Assembly: GCA_016840825.1 (NCBI GenBank)
Contig: JAEORN010000267.1
Location: 1 to 20,927, forward strand
DNA: 20,927 nucleotides
Source: Candidatus Thorarchaeota archaeon
GTDB taxonomy: Archaea > Asgardarchaeota > Thorarchaeia > Thorarchaeales > Thorarchaeaceae
Reading direction: 5' to 3'
Both the position numbers and the translations under genes were made by a program. This document shows, one piece after another, positions 13,532 to 20,708 of this stretch (position 1 is the first letter of the stretch; each line of letters opens with the position of its first letter). The notes under the pieces are model-generated. The model had not been told where the DNA came from and searched no databases. It worked only from the letters and a program-made list of their open reading frames with translations.

Positions 13532-14611
13532 ATGAAGAAGCACGCTTTAATTAATCAGGCACTCCTTGTGATGCTGCTATTTCTTTTGATGTCATCAGTT
13601 GCCAGCGTGAATGCGCAGACTTCTGGTGGCAGTGATGATGATAACGACGACGATGATGATGAAAGCACCACAACAGAAACTGAGCACGAAGACGAGGTCA
13701 ACGATGAAGGAAACGATGATGATTCGAACGATCGAGAACTTGAGATATATACTTCAGCGACGTATGCTGAAGTGAAATCCAAGCTCGAATCGGGCATGAA
13801 TGAGAATGTCTTCAAGGTAGAAGTAAGTACAGGTTCCGATGGTCTGGAATTCAAGGTATCCTACGAGGAAGAGAATTCAACAGTAGAAACTGGACGTGAG
13901 TTCAAGGTGCAGTTTTCGGAGCTTATAGAGTTCATGGATGAAAATGGGAACGGAGTCTATGATGACGAAATTGATTCAGATATCCAAACCCTCAACCTAG
14001 CAAGCTTTGATCCAATCCAGTACACCGTCGAGAACGGGACAACTGGTCAGATACACACATTCGATGTGACGACCACAGACGGCATCTTTACTGCAAGGTT
14101 GTATGCAGTAGGTGATTTCACCGAGATCAACGGAACAATAATTGCTCCCAGTCAGGTGAAAATCGATGTTATCATTCGTGACTTCAACTTCACAGATGAT
14201 AATTCCTTACTAGCTTTGAATGTGAAGCTTGAAGCAGAAACTGAAACCGAGTTCGATACCGATACCGAGGATGAACAAGATGGCAGAGCTTCTGATGAAG
14301 CTGAGGTTGAGGTCTTGATGACTGACTTTCCTGGATTCTTCTCATGGAAGGAAACCGCAGAGATTGATGGAGTTACTTATGCAGTCAACTCAAGTATCCA
14401 TGAAGTAGATTCCAATGAGCAGAAAATCTACCTTAACTATCCTCAAGGAAATGTGATAATTCATGATCCTAAGTTAGGTTTCGAGAACATTCTCATGGAT
14501 CCTAATGTAATACCTTTGGTTGACATCCTTGCGGACAATTATGTACCTCTTATAGCGGTTGCCGCTATAGTTTCGATTGGTTTAGTGGTCATTATCAAGA
14601 GAAGGACATAG
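13532..14611 (+). CDS. Exported highly acidic surface protein with Ca-binding-like loop and C-terminal anchor
   Basis: I do not recognise a named family. The 359-residue product has a signal peptide (LLVMLLFLLMSSVASVNAQ, cleavage probably after the NA). An extreme acidic, S/T-rich linker follows (about residues 32-70: GGSDDDNDDDDDESTTTETE and onward). The beta-rich ectodomain carries an EF-hand/dockerin-like loop, D136-E-N-G-N-G-V-Y-D-D-E. A second acidic stretch (EAETETEFDTDTEDEQDGR, about 236-255) lies before the last third. The end is one membrane helix (YVPLIAVAAIVSIGLVVIIK) and RRT. Several N-x-T/S sites suggest glycosylation. It has a strong promoter and terminator of its own. Calcium binding and a wall or adhesion role are inference. 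Confidence 0.72.
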   Translation: MKKHALINQALLVMLLFLLMSSVASVNAQTSGGSDDDNDDDDDESTTTETEHEDEVNDEGNDDDSNDRELEIYTSATYAEVKSKLESGMNENVFKVEVSTGSDGLEFKVSYEEENSTVETGREFKVQFSELIEFMDENGNGVYDDEIDSDIQTLNLASFDPIQYTVENGTTGQIHTFDVTTTDGIFTARLYAVGDFTEINGTIIAPSQVKIDVIIRDFNFTDDNSLLALNVKLEAETETEFDTDTEDEQDGRASDEAEVEVLMTDFPGFFSWKETAEIDGVTYAVNSSIHEVDSNEQKIYLNYPQGNVIIHDPKLGFENILMDPNVIPLVDILADNYVPLIAVAAIVSIGLVVIIKRRT

Positions 14612-14621
14612 ATTGACAGAA

Positions 14622-14660
14622 ATCTTGGAGACACCTTTCTCCAAGATCCCTTTCTTTTTC
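14622..14660 (+). terminator. Hairpin-plus-T-tract terminator after the acidic surface-protein gene
   Basis: ATCTTGGAGA pairs perfectly with TCTCCAAGAT (14622-14631 with 14638-14647) across a six-base loop. CCCTTTCTTTTTC follows. It separates this gene from the convergent minus-strand gene ending at 14671. Confidence 0.85.
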
Positions 14661-14670
14661 TACATGGTTA

Positions 14671-16767
14671 CTAGTCTAATAGATGACTGTATAATTTTTC
14701 CAAATTGTCAGCTTTCTCATAGAATCCATATTTTCTCCAACCATTTGCACTCAGTCGGAGCAATTTAGCAGCTTCTTCAAAATACTTGGGATTTCCTAGA
14801 CGTTCCCAGCTCTTTGATAGCACTCCAATTAGAGAAGAGCCAGTCACAGCAACCTCATAGTCATATTTCTGGGGATTTTGTACAGCAACACGATTGAGGG
14901 CAGTCACCACTTTCACTGCTCTTTGAAGATCCCGCTCACTGAACATATCAGCCGCATAGGACGTGTGGTACGTAACAGCCATTATGTCATCTCTACATAC
15001 CACACCATGTGAAATGAACCATTCCTGAACCTCCAGGGACCGAAGAACACATTCTGAGAAGATGGATTTTCTAATGTCTTTAGAGAGCAAGTTGTAAGAA
15101 AGTGATGCTAGGGATGTTAGTATATTTCCAGCATTGGTTGCATACATATCGGGAGAGGATTCCCGAGATTCCTCAATTGCTGCTATATCTGTAGTCTTCA
15201 TTGCTAGGTAGTGGAGAATAGCAGATTCTTCTCTGAACGCCTTGGCTCTAGTTAGAATTGGTCCCAATGCATTGAGAACTACATAGATTGAGAACCTGAC
15301 CCTATTCTTGGCCCATTCTCTACCGGAAATATCGATGATATCATGCAGAAATGCACCGATTCTTTCCATATGCGTTTCTCGTTCCTTTCCTGTAATTAGA
15401 TAGTAATATTCAGCATTAGCTACACCTAGACTTTGAAAGACGCTATCTATGGTGTGTGCAAAGACAGGAAGATCATCATGAAGTAGACCTCTGAAATAGC
15501 TGAAGTAAAGCTCAATAACTTCAGCCAAGACCTCTTTTCGCTCAGCAATAGTCAAAACGGGTGATTCAGATAATGCTGTCAGCAGAGTGATATAGTTCTG
15601 TAATTGTAGTGATGCACGAAGAGCAAGCCCCTTCATCCCTTCACTCTTTCTCAATCGCTGCACCAAGCCTTTTTTCAAGACTTGTCGTATTTGCTCAAGA
15701 ATTCCATCAATGCGGCTCTTATAGAATCCAATTGTATCCTTAAAATCATCATAACTGGAAACAGAATACAACTTGTCAAAGATAGCGTCTCGATCAAGTA
15801 TTGAGAATATATATGCACGCGCTATCGGAGAGATGTCTTTGAGATGGTCCGCAAGTCTGTTTGCGAAGTCAGGTAGGAGGGATATACGTACATCAATGAA
15901 CAAGAAAGAGTACAGAAGACTTTGGTCGGTCTTGGCAAAATCAAACTCTTCTGCAGCTGCACGAAAAGCTGCTGTATATTCGGAGCTGGGCATCTCACCT
16001 GAAAGGAATCCAACGATTGCTCGTCCAACTCTGCAATAGGCATCATCACCCTGAATCTTCATAGCAATCTGCTTCAATTCCTCAATAAGTGGAGCGCTAG
16101 TACTTGACATAGACCGAGACAACTGTCCCATTTTAACTGTGAAAATTCGAGCTATGTCGCTATCTATATCACGACTAGCTGCACATGCACGATCATATTC
16201 ACCATGTAATGCAAAACCGAGAGCGTCATCTAGTGATGGAGTGGTTCTTTCAGTCAATGCTTTCCAACGTGGACGCAGGTCGGCACTATCCAGTCGTTTC
16301 TCTAACACCTTTATCATTGAATCCAGATGTGAGTCAGTTCGAATTGCATCTAGGATAGGCTCCCATGAGAATGCAACAATCTCTGATAACGAAAAATCTA
16401 GCTTGTCACGGATATACATATCGAGAATGCTGTTTGTTAGTACAATATGAGTGTCATTAGCCGTTCCATCAGCCGGAGGAATTTCAGAGCTGTCAATCTC
16501 ATCAGCAATAATCCGAATTAGGGTATCCATGTAATCCTCAGCTTTAGTGACGAGAGCGACAACCGTGTAGCATTTCTTTGACTCTGTGACGATCAACGTG
16601 TTATCTTTGAATGCTAGCTGTCTTACTTCACCACTATCCATTGCATCACACAGGGTTTTAGCAGCAGAAACCAATGCTCCTATGATCATATCACTTTCAG
16701 TTTCAACATAACTTCTGATAACGACTGGCACGCCGCCCTCAGTAAGTACCCCAAGTAATCGAATCAT
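14671..16767 (-). CDS. Roadblock/longin-like domain fused to a long helical (TPR-like) solenoid
   Basis: The product of about 698 residues opens with RLLGVLTEGGVPVVIRSYVE, a long helix (IIGALVSAAKTLCDAM), then strands LAFKDNTLIVTES and CYTVVALVTKAED and a second helix (YMDTLIRIIADEI). This beta-beta-alpha-beta-beta-beta-alpha order within the first 95 residues is the shape of roadblock/LC7 and longin domains, which in eukaryotes and Asgard archaea regulate small GTPases and membrane traffic. The remaining 600 residues are almost entirely helical; a TPR-like end includes YFEEAAKLLRLSANGWRKYG and EKADNLEKLYSHLL. No catalytic motif is visible. ATG 16767 is chosen over TTG 16782. A 106-residue helical protein lies upstream in the same operon. 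Domain assignment rests on pattern only. Confidence 0.6.
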   Translation of the reverse strand: MIRLLGVLTEGGVPVVIRSYVETESDMIIGALVSAAKTLCDAMDSGEVRQLAFKDNTLIVTESKKCYTVVALVTKAEDYMDTLIRIIADEIDSSEIPPADGTANDTHIVLTNSILDMYIRDKLDFSLSEIVAFSWEPILDAIRTDSHLDSMIKVLEKRLDSADLRPRWKALTERTTPSLDDALGFALHGEYDRACAASRDIDSDIARIFTVKMGQLSRSMSSTSAPLIEELKQIAMKIQGDDAYCRVGRAIVGFLSGEMPSSEYTAAFRAAAEEFDFAKTDQSLLYSFLFIDVRISLLPDFANRLADHLKDISPIARAYIFSILDRDAIFDKLYSVSSYDDFKDTIGFYKSRIDGILEQIRQVLKKGLVQRLRKSEGMKGLALRASLQLQNYITLLTALSESPVLTIAERKEVLAEVIELYFSYFRGLLHDDLPVFAHTIDSVFQSLGVANAEYYYLITGKERETHMERIGAFLHDIIDISGREWAKNRVRFSIYVVLNALGPILTRAKAFREESAILHYLAMKTTDIAAIEESRESSPDMYATNAGNILTSLASLSYNLLSKDIRKSIFSECVLRSLEVQEWFISHGVVCRDDIMAVTYHTSYAADMFSERDLQRAVKVVTALNRVAVQNPQKYDYEVAVTGSSLIGVLSKSWERLGNPKYFEEAAKLLRLSANGWRKYGFYEKADNLEKLYSHLLD

Positions 16768-16855
16768 AAGAACATCAATCAATTAGTGTTTGTCTATCTA
16801 CAATCATGGTACGAGAAAAGGATTCTGGATATGGTCTATATTTACACTTATCACT

Positions 16856-17176
16856 CTATCCGGACAACCTGGGTCGAACAAGCTCATTAACAGCGACTAT
16901 GAATAGTTTGAGTTGCTGTTTCGCTCGCTCCAAATCCTCTTGACTTCCATGACAAAGTACTGGAAGTTCATCTGTAGCAAAAGCATACATAACCGGAGGG
17001 AGTGTTCGAATATCAACTTCGATCTTTCCATCTTGATATGCCTTCATCGCAGAATCAACTGCATCTGAGAAGGTTTCTTGCATGGCAGTCACATCTGGGC
17101 AAGCTCCGACATTCTCTATCATCTCAATGAGAGCTTGGCATATATCTAGCATCTCCTCGATCGGATTTTGATTCAT
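16856..17176 (-). CDS. Small helical protein of unknown function, upstream of the longin-solenoid gene
   Basis: The 106-residue product has no family that I know. It appears to be three or four amphipathic helices: IEEMLDICQALIEMIENVG, TAMQETFSDAVDSAMKAYQD and ERAKQQLKLFIVAVNELVRP, separated by VDIRTLPPVMYAFATDELPV. Three cysteines are scattered and do not make a metal motif. GGGAGGTG lies 7 bases before the ATG, one of the best ribosome-binding sites here. About 90 bases separate its stop from the next gene on the same strand, so it is probably co-transcribed and may be a partner of the solenoid protein; this is inference. Confidence 0.65.
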   Translation of the reverse strand: MNQNPIEEMLDICQALIEMIENVGACPDVTAMQETFSDAVDSAMKAYQDGKIEVDIRTLPPVMYAFATDELPVLCHGSQEDLERAKQQLKLFIVAVNELVRPRLSG

Positions 17177-17305
17177 AGTATTGCACCTCCCTTTGTTTTC
17201 ATATTACTTTCCATTTGACATCAATTGAAGGTGATGGAATGAACAACAAGCTGCGTGGGTATTATTCATTATATACAAAGTAGGATTACACTCAAATGGC
17301 GTGAA
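17177..17305. promoter_or_regulatory. Divergent promoter region with TATATAC element
   Basis: ATTATATACAAAG (about 17265-17277) reads as a TATA box on both strands. On plus it is about 33 bases from ATG 17306; on minus it would give a leader of about 70 bases to the 106-residue gene. Nothing else stands out. Confidence 0.5.
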
Positions 17306-17896
17306 ATGACAGAACCAAATGATGAACAATACAAAGAAGTTCAGTTTGCACCTCCACAGGAGCTGAAACTGAGTCGGATTGAAACGGAAGGTTACATTCT
17401 CGATATTGGTGGGGGAGGAGAAGGAGTACTTGGTCAGCTTGAAGGAACCCGAGTTGTTGCTATTGATATACGAAAAGAAGAGCTTGAAGAAGCAAAGGTA
17501 GGGAAATATCTTCGAATCGTCATGGATGCCACAGACTTGCAATTCCTAGATTCCAGTTTCGCCACCGTGACAGCTTTCTTCTCTATGATGTACATGAAAG
17601 AGGAAACCATGATTCAAGTGTTTCAAGAGATATATCGAGTTCTTGCATCTGGTGGTGAGTTCTGGCTCTGGGATTTGATTATTCCAAAGCAATATGATGA
17701 TAGCAAGAAAGTCTATGCAATAATGCTCAAAATCCTTCTTCCAGATCGGGAGATAGGAACAGGATATGGATGTCCTTGGACGGATCGAGAACAAAATGTG
17801 ACATTATTCAAGAAGATGGGAACTGATGTTGGACTTAAGCTAGTGGAAGAAGTAGTTAATGACACTACATTTTTCCTCAAGTTTCGAAAGGAATAG
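17306..17896 (+). CDS. Class I SAM-dependent methyltransferase
   Basis: A Rossmann-like methyltransferase of about 196 residues. Motif I is GYILDIGGGGEGVLGQL (about residues 29-45), unusual in having four glycines in the usual D-x-G-x-G-x-G position. VVAIDIRKEEL (about 51-61) is the acidic ribose-binding strand, IVMDATDLQFLDSSFATVTA holds the adenine-contacting D-A and the D-x-S-F segment, and EIYRVLASGGEFWLWDLIIP is the typical L-x-x-G-G motif after strand 5. It ends FFLKFRK. ATG 17306 is preferred over GTG 17255 because a TATA box lies inside the longer reading and GCGTGAA precedes this ATG. The substrate is unknown and no neighbour points to one. Confidence 0.88.
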   Translation: MTEPNDEQYKEVQFAPPQELKLSRIETEGYILDIGGGGEGVLGQLEGTRVVAIDIRKEELEEAKVGKYLRIVMDATDLQFLDSSFATVTAFFSMMYMKEETMIQVFQEIYRVLASGGEFWLWDLIIPKQYDDSKKVYAIMLKILLPDREIGTGYGCPWTDREQNVTLFKKMGTDVGLKLVEEVVNDTTFFLKFRKE

Positions 17897-18016
17897 AATG
17901 AATAATATGAAACCAACTTCATCCAGCTACGACATAATTTGAGAATACTCATACAAATCATGTCACTAGATATATTCTAACTAAATATTGCCTCTCTTTC
18001 GAGTAACCGTTAATAG

Positions 18017-18026
18017 GTGCTTTATC
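18017..18026 (+). promoter_or_regulatory. TATA-like element for the Fe-S gene pair
   Basis: GCTTTATCG in this stretch is about 40-49 bases before the ATG at 18066. It would give a short leader carrying GGGATGATC, a plausible ribosome-binding site. The rest of the gap from 17897 shows nothing else. Confidence 0.4.
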
Positions 18027-18065
18027 GTTCATTCTTGATGCGCATACGCAAGGGATGATCTGACT

Positions 18066-18935
18066 ATGTGTGAATGGTGCTTCAAACATGGCTATGGTGC
18101 AAAATGGTATGAGAATGCAAGATTGTATTCGAATGATCTAGCTGACGAGATTCAAGCTAGAGATTATCTAGAGGAACAATGGCAGAATATGGAAACCCTC
18201 TTTATCAGAAAGATTCTTGGATTCAATTCTATCGGACTCGGATATAAAATGCAGATGCCTATCATTGGAAGAGTAATTCGATGGGCAGTAGAAAGGCAGA
18301 TCCATAGTGAGAGTCCAAAGAGAAATCCAGTACGAGCTGACGGGCACTTCGGTCAAGTGATCCCGATGGAGGACGCTCAACATATTCTAGGTAATCTTGC
18401 TGCAGAGCCAATCCTGAAGAACTACTGCTTGTGTCGGTACATGCAGAGAGGTGTGAAGGATGCAGTATGCATCAATTTTGGACAGCTTTCAGAGATTATT
18501 GCGAAACACGATCGATACATCCCGAAGGACGAGAAGTATTGGTTGACAAGAGAGGAGGCGATTGAAGCCTTGGAGAGGCATAACAAGAAAGGATATGTCG
18601 CATCCGTCTGGTTCCAACCTGTTCCTTACATTAATGCGGTCTGCTCCTGTGAGAGTCCCGAATGTGGTGGTCTTAGACTAAGGAATGATTTTGGTCTAAG
18701 GACTGTGTATAAGGGAGAGTATGTCATCGATATTGACATCGATAAGTGCCAAGGCTGTCAGAGTTGTGTGAAGATGTGTCAGTTCAATGCCTTGCGATAT
18801 CTCCCCTCAGTGAAACGAGTCATTGTTGACCTTGACAAATGCTTTGGATGCGGGGTATGTAGGCACGCCTGCAACCATGATGCGTTGAACTTGGTCCCAC
18901 GAGAATCTGTGCCAGGACAAGCAGGTAGGTACTGA
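18066..18935 (+). CDS. Fe-S protein with C-terminal 2[4Fe-4S] ferredoxin domain and cysteine-rich N-terminal region
   Basis: The C-terminal 65 residues hold two complete cluster motifs, C228-x2-C231-x2-C234-x3-C238 and C259-x2-C262-x2-C265-x3-C269. The proline that usually follows the fourth cysteine is replaced by Q and N. The N-terminal 220 residues are not a standard oxidoreductase. They start MCEWCFKHGYGAKWYENA with a C-x2-C, and later show YCLCRYM, a cysteine in DAVCINFG and the group CSCESPECGG, enough for another metal site. No nucleotide- or flavin-binding motif is seen. It probably carries or stores electrons for an unidentified partner. The ferredoxin-like gene that follows is 11 bases away and coupled by GAGGTGAT overlapping this stop. 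Related archaeal proteins lack a known role. Confidence 0.8.
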   Translation: MCEWCFKHGYGAKWYENARLYSNDLADEIQARDYLEEQWQNMETLFIRKILGFNSIGLGYKMQMPIIGRVIRWAVERQIHSESPKRNPVRADGHFGQVIPMEDAQHILGNLAAEPILKNYCLCRYMQRGVKDAVCINFGQLSEIIAKHDRYIPKDEKYWLTREEAIEALERHNKKGYVASVWFQPVPYINAVCSCESPECGGLRLRNDFGLRTVYKGEYVIDIDIDKCQGCQSCVKMCQFNALRYLPSVKRVIVDLDKCFGCGVCRHACNHDALNLVPRESVPGQAGRY

Positions 18936-18946
18936 GGTGATTTTAG

Positions 18947-19231
18947 ATGGTAAAAAAAACCAAAATCAAGATAGACCACTCAAAATGTGGAATAAACGTG
19001 AGTACCGACCCAAGAGATTGTAGAAAATGTCTCTTTGTATGTGATCCCGCTGTCTTTCTCCTGCATCCGACACTTGAGGAGCATCCCGACCCACACAATC
19101 CAGACAAATGGATTATAGATGCAATCTGGCTCTCAAAGTGTACCGGATGTATGAAATGCGTGAGTGCATGTCCTGAACAGGCAATACAGGTCTTTCCTGG
19201 AGATTCATTGGCAATAATGAGAGGCATTTAG
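18947..19231 (+). CDS. Ferredoxin-like 4Fe-4S protein with an expanded first cluster motif
   Basis: The 94-residue product has one regular motif, C65-x2-C68-x2-C71-x3-C75-P, and a second set, C14-x10-C25-x2-C28-x3-C32, in which the first gap is 10 residues instead of 2. Between them lies an insertion rich in H, P and D (LLHPTLEEHPDPHNPDKW). Both sets could hold a 4Fe-4S cluster, but the first is unusual. GAGGTGAT ends 5 bases before the ATG and overlaps the stop of the previous gene, so the two are co-translated and probably act as a pair. Its end meets the convergent ATP-grasp gene only 3 bases away. Confidence 0.82.
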   Translation: MVKKTKIKIDHSKCGINVSTDPRDCRKCLFVCDPAVFLLHPTLEEHPDPHNPDKWIIDAIWLSKCTGCMKCVSACPEQAIQVFPGDSLAIMRGI

Positions 19232-19234
19232 GAT

Positions 19235-20209
19235 CTACGACTTCAAGGTTGTAATAGGTCTTGATTGAAGTACCACTATCTGATCACTCATAATGCTCCA
19301 TTCAATATCTTGAGGACCTCCCATCTTATCCTCAATCTCAATTCCTAGCTCAACAAGTTCCCTCAAATTATCATTTGATAGCACAAAGGTCTCTCTCTTT
19401 TCGAGCAGAGTATCTTTTCTCAATGTGCATCCATTTCCTTGGACAAAGGTCAACTCTTTGCTTCCAAGGATTCTGCTAATTGGCACCTTTGTTTCTCTAT
19501 CCACGACATAAGTATCAGGGACCACTTTTCCTCCTACTAGTGCTTCTCCAAGTCCCCATGTCGCTTCGATTAGCATTTGATCCCTACTGTTATCTATCAC
19601 ATTAGCAGTGAATAGGACTCCAGATATCTCTGCATCAATCATCTCTTGAACGACCACGCCCATAGAGATACTGCTCATTTGTATTCCCATGGTCTTCAGA
19701 TAGATTGCTGATTGTGGCGAGATAGTAGATTGCCAGACTCTTTTCACTGAGGCAAGAAGATCGTCAATTTCTTGGATGCATAGATAGGTTTCCGCTTGAC
19801 CCGCAAATGAGAACTCTCCACTATCCTCAATTGAAGCGGATGACCGAACCGCGAATCCGTGTTTAGAATGAGTATTGCTCTGAAGTTTGGAGAACATCTC
19901 TCTCAATTCTTGAACCATCTCTGCTGGGAGCTCAGAATGTAGAATGACAGCTTGTAGGTTGGTAGCAATCTCAAGGATATCTTCGAACTCATCTGTATTA
20001 TCTAACTTTAGCATCAACTCAGTTGCTTCAGGGATACTATCAAGCATCTGGCGATAGTAATATCCTGAGATAGCAAAACCTCTGGGAATGTGAAATCCGT
20101 GAGTATGAAGCTTTGAGAGATTTGCAGCCTTACCTCCATAAATCTGGATTCCATTTGGATGAATTTCGTTAAGATTAAGAATATATCTGGTGGACACTTC
20201 TCTCACCAT
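19235..20209 (-). CDS. PEP synthase/PPDK-type ATP-grasp domain, stand-alone subunit
   Basis: This is the nucleotide-binding part of the pyruvate-phosphate dikinase/PEP synthase family, which uses ATP to phosphorylate a histidine on a swivelling domain. Key segments in order: YGGKAANLSKL, AVRSSASIEDSGEFSFAGQAET (the R-S-S and F-A-G-Q motifs), VVVQEMIDAEISGVLFTANV, WGLGEALVGGKVVPD, and the closing DIEWSI and LQSRPITTL. Full-length enzymes are about 750-900 residues; this protein of about 324 stops at the end of the ATP-grasp domain and lacks the histidine domain and the pyruvate-binding barrel. The histidine domain is on the gene just upstream. I chose ATG 20209, with GTGAT 8 bases upstream; it starts one base after the previous stop (TAGTATG). 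The acceptor substrate is unknown. Confidence 0.9.
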   Translation of the reverse strand: MVREVSTRYILNLNEIHPNGIQIYGGKAANLSKLHTHGFHIPRGFAISGYYYRQMLDSIPEATELMLKLDNTDEFEDILEIATNLQAVILHSELPAEMVQELREMFSKLQSNTHSKHGFAVRSSASIEDSGEFSFAGQAETYLCIQEIDDLLASVKRVWQSTISPQSAIYLKTMGIQMSSISMGVVVQEMIDAEISGVLFTANVIDNSRDQMLIEATWGLGEALVGGKVVPDTYVVDRETKVPISRILGSKELTFVQGNGCTLRKDTLLEKRETFVLSNDNLRELVELGIEIEDKMGGPQDIEWSIMSDQIVVLQSRPITTLKS

Positions 20210-20210
20210 A

Positions 20211-20561
20211 CTATTCAATCACATATAGTGCACCCTGTACACCATCTTCGTGTTTTATCATGACTCGTTTTCTATCTAATGCAGATGGGTCATGGATATT
20301 AATCCCCATAAGTGCCGGAATCTCAAATTCTCTAGTCACAATTGCCAAATGGGACCCTAAAGCACCGGTCTGACATACCACACCTGCTAGTTTGGGGAGA
20401 ACAGGAGCAAGAAAAGTAGTGCCTGCATCATCAACAAGGACGATTTTTCCATCAGGTCCTTCTTTGAGGAGCTGAATCACTTCCTGCACGGATGTGATGT
20501 ATCTTATTTCGCCCTCGGTATCAAGTTTCAGGGAGATTAGTCCTTCTGCGATTCTCTCCAT
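20211..20561 (-). CDS. PEP-utilizing swivelling phosphohistidine domain, stand-alone subunit
   Basis: The 116-residue product corresponds to the mobile histidine domain of PEP synthase-like enzymes, which shuttles phosphate between active sites. The landmark is GVVCQTGALGSHLAIVTREF, matching the family G-x-x-x-S-H-x-A-I-V-A-R pattern; the predicted phosphorylated residue is H71. EIPALMG follows, and the GKIVLVDD segment is the usual lead-in strand. A longer reading back to 20744 exists. I prefer ATG 20561 because AAGGAG lies 9-10 bases before it, a TATA-like TTAAATT at about 20603-20609 fits its promoter, and the extra 61 residues lack family resemblance and overlap the divergent gene. It precedes the ATP-grasp gene by one base. 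Together they form two of the three usual parts of a dikinase. Confidence 0.85.
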   Translation of the reverse strand: MERIAEGLISLKLDTEGEIRYITSVQEVIQLLKEGPDGKIVLVDDAGTTFLAPVLPKLAGVVCQTGALGSHLAIVTREFEIPALMGINIHDPSALDRKRVMIKHEDGVQGALYVIE

Positions 20562-20708
20562 AGGTTGAAGCTCCTTGGTTTTCAAGCTGACCTGCAATGC
20601 CCAATTTAAGCATGCTGACGATTGAATCAAATGTGGTTCTAGGTAGCCCCAATATTTACATAATAGGTTGTTCAAGCCATAGAGGATTCTGTGAAGGTGA
20701 TTAGTATA
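20562..20708. promoter_or_regulatory. Divergent promoter region of the split dikinase and the right-edge gene
   Basis: On the minus strand CTTAAATTGG (about 20601-20610) serves as a TATA-like box for ATG 20561. On the plus strand AATATTTACATAATA (about 20652-20667) may serve the gene at 20709, followed by GAAGGTGATT before its ATG. Assignment is inference. Confidence 0.45.

Noticed and set aside
14522..14611. Possible PGF-CTERM-type sorting signal at the end of the acidic surface protein
   Set aside because: No P-G-F motif is present; the end is a plain membrane helix with a basic stop.
17255..17305. 17-residue N-terminal extension of the methyltransferase from GTG 17255
   Set aside because: A TATA box lies within it, so transcription would start after this GTG.
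17204..17542. 112-codon minus-strand frame opposite the methyltransferase
   Set aside because: Antisense to motif I of the methyltransferase, and the composition (F, N, C rich) is typical of a chance frame.
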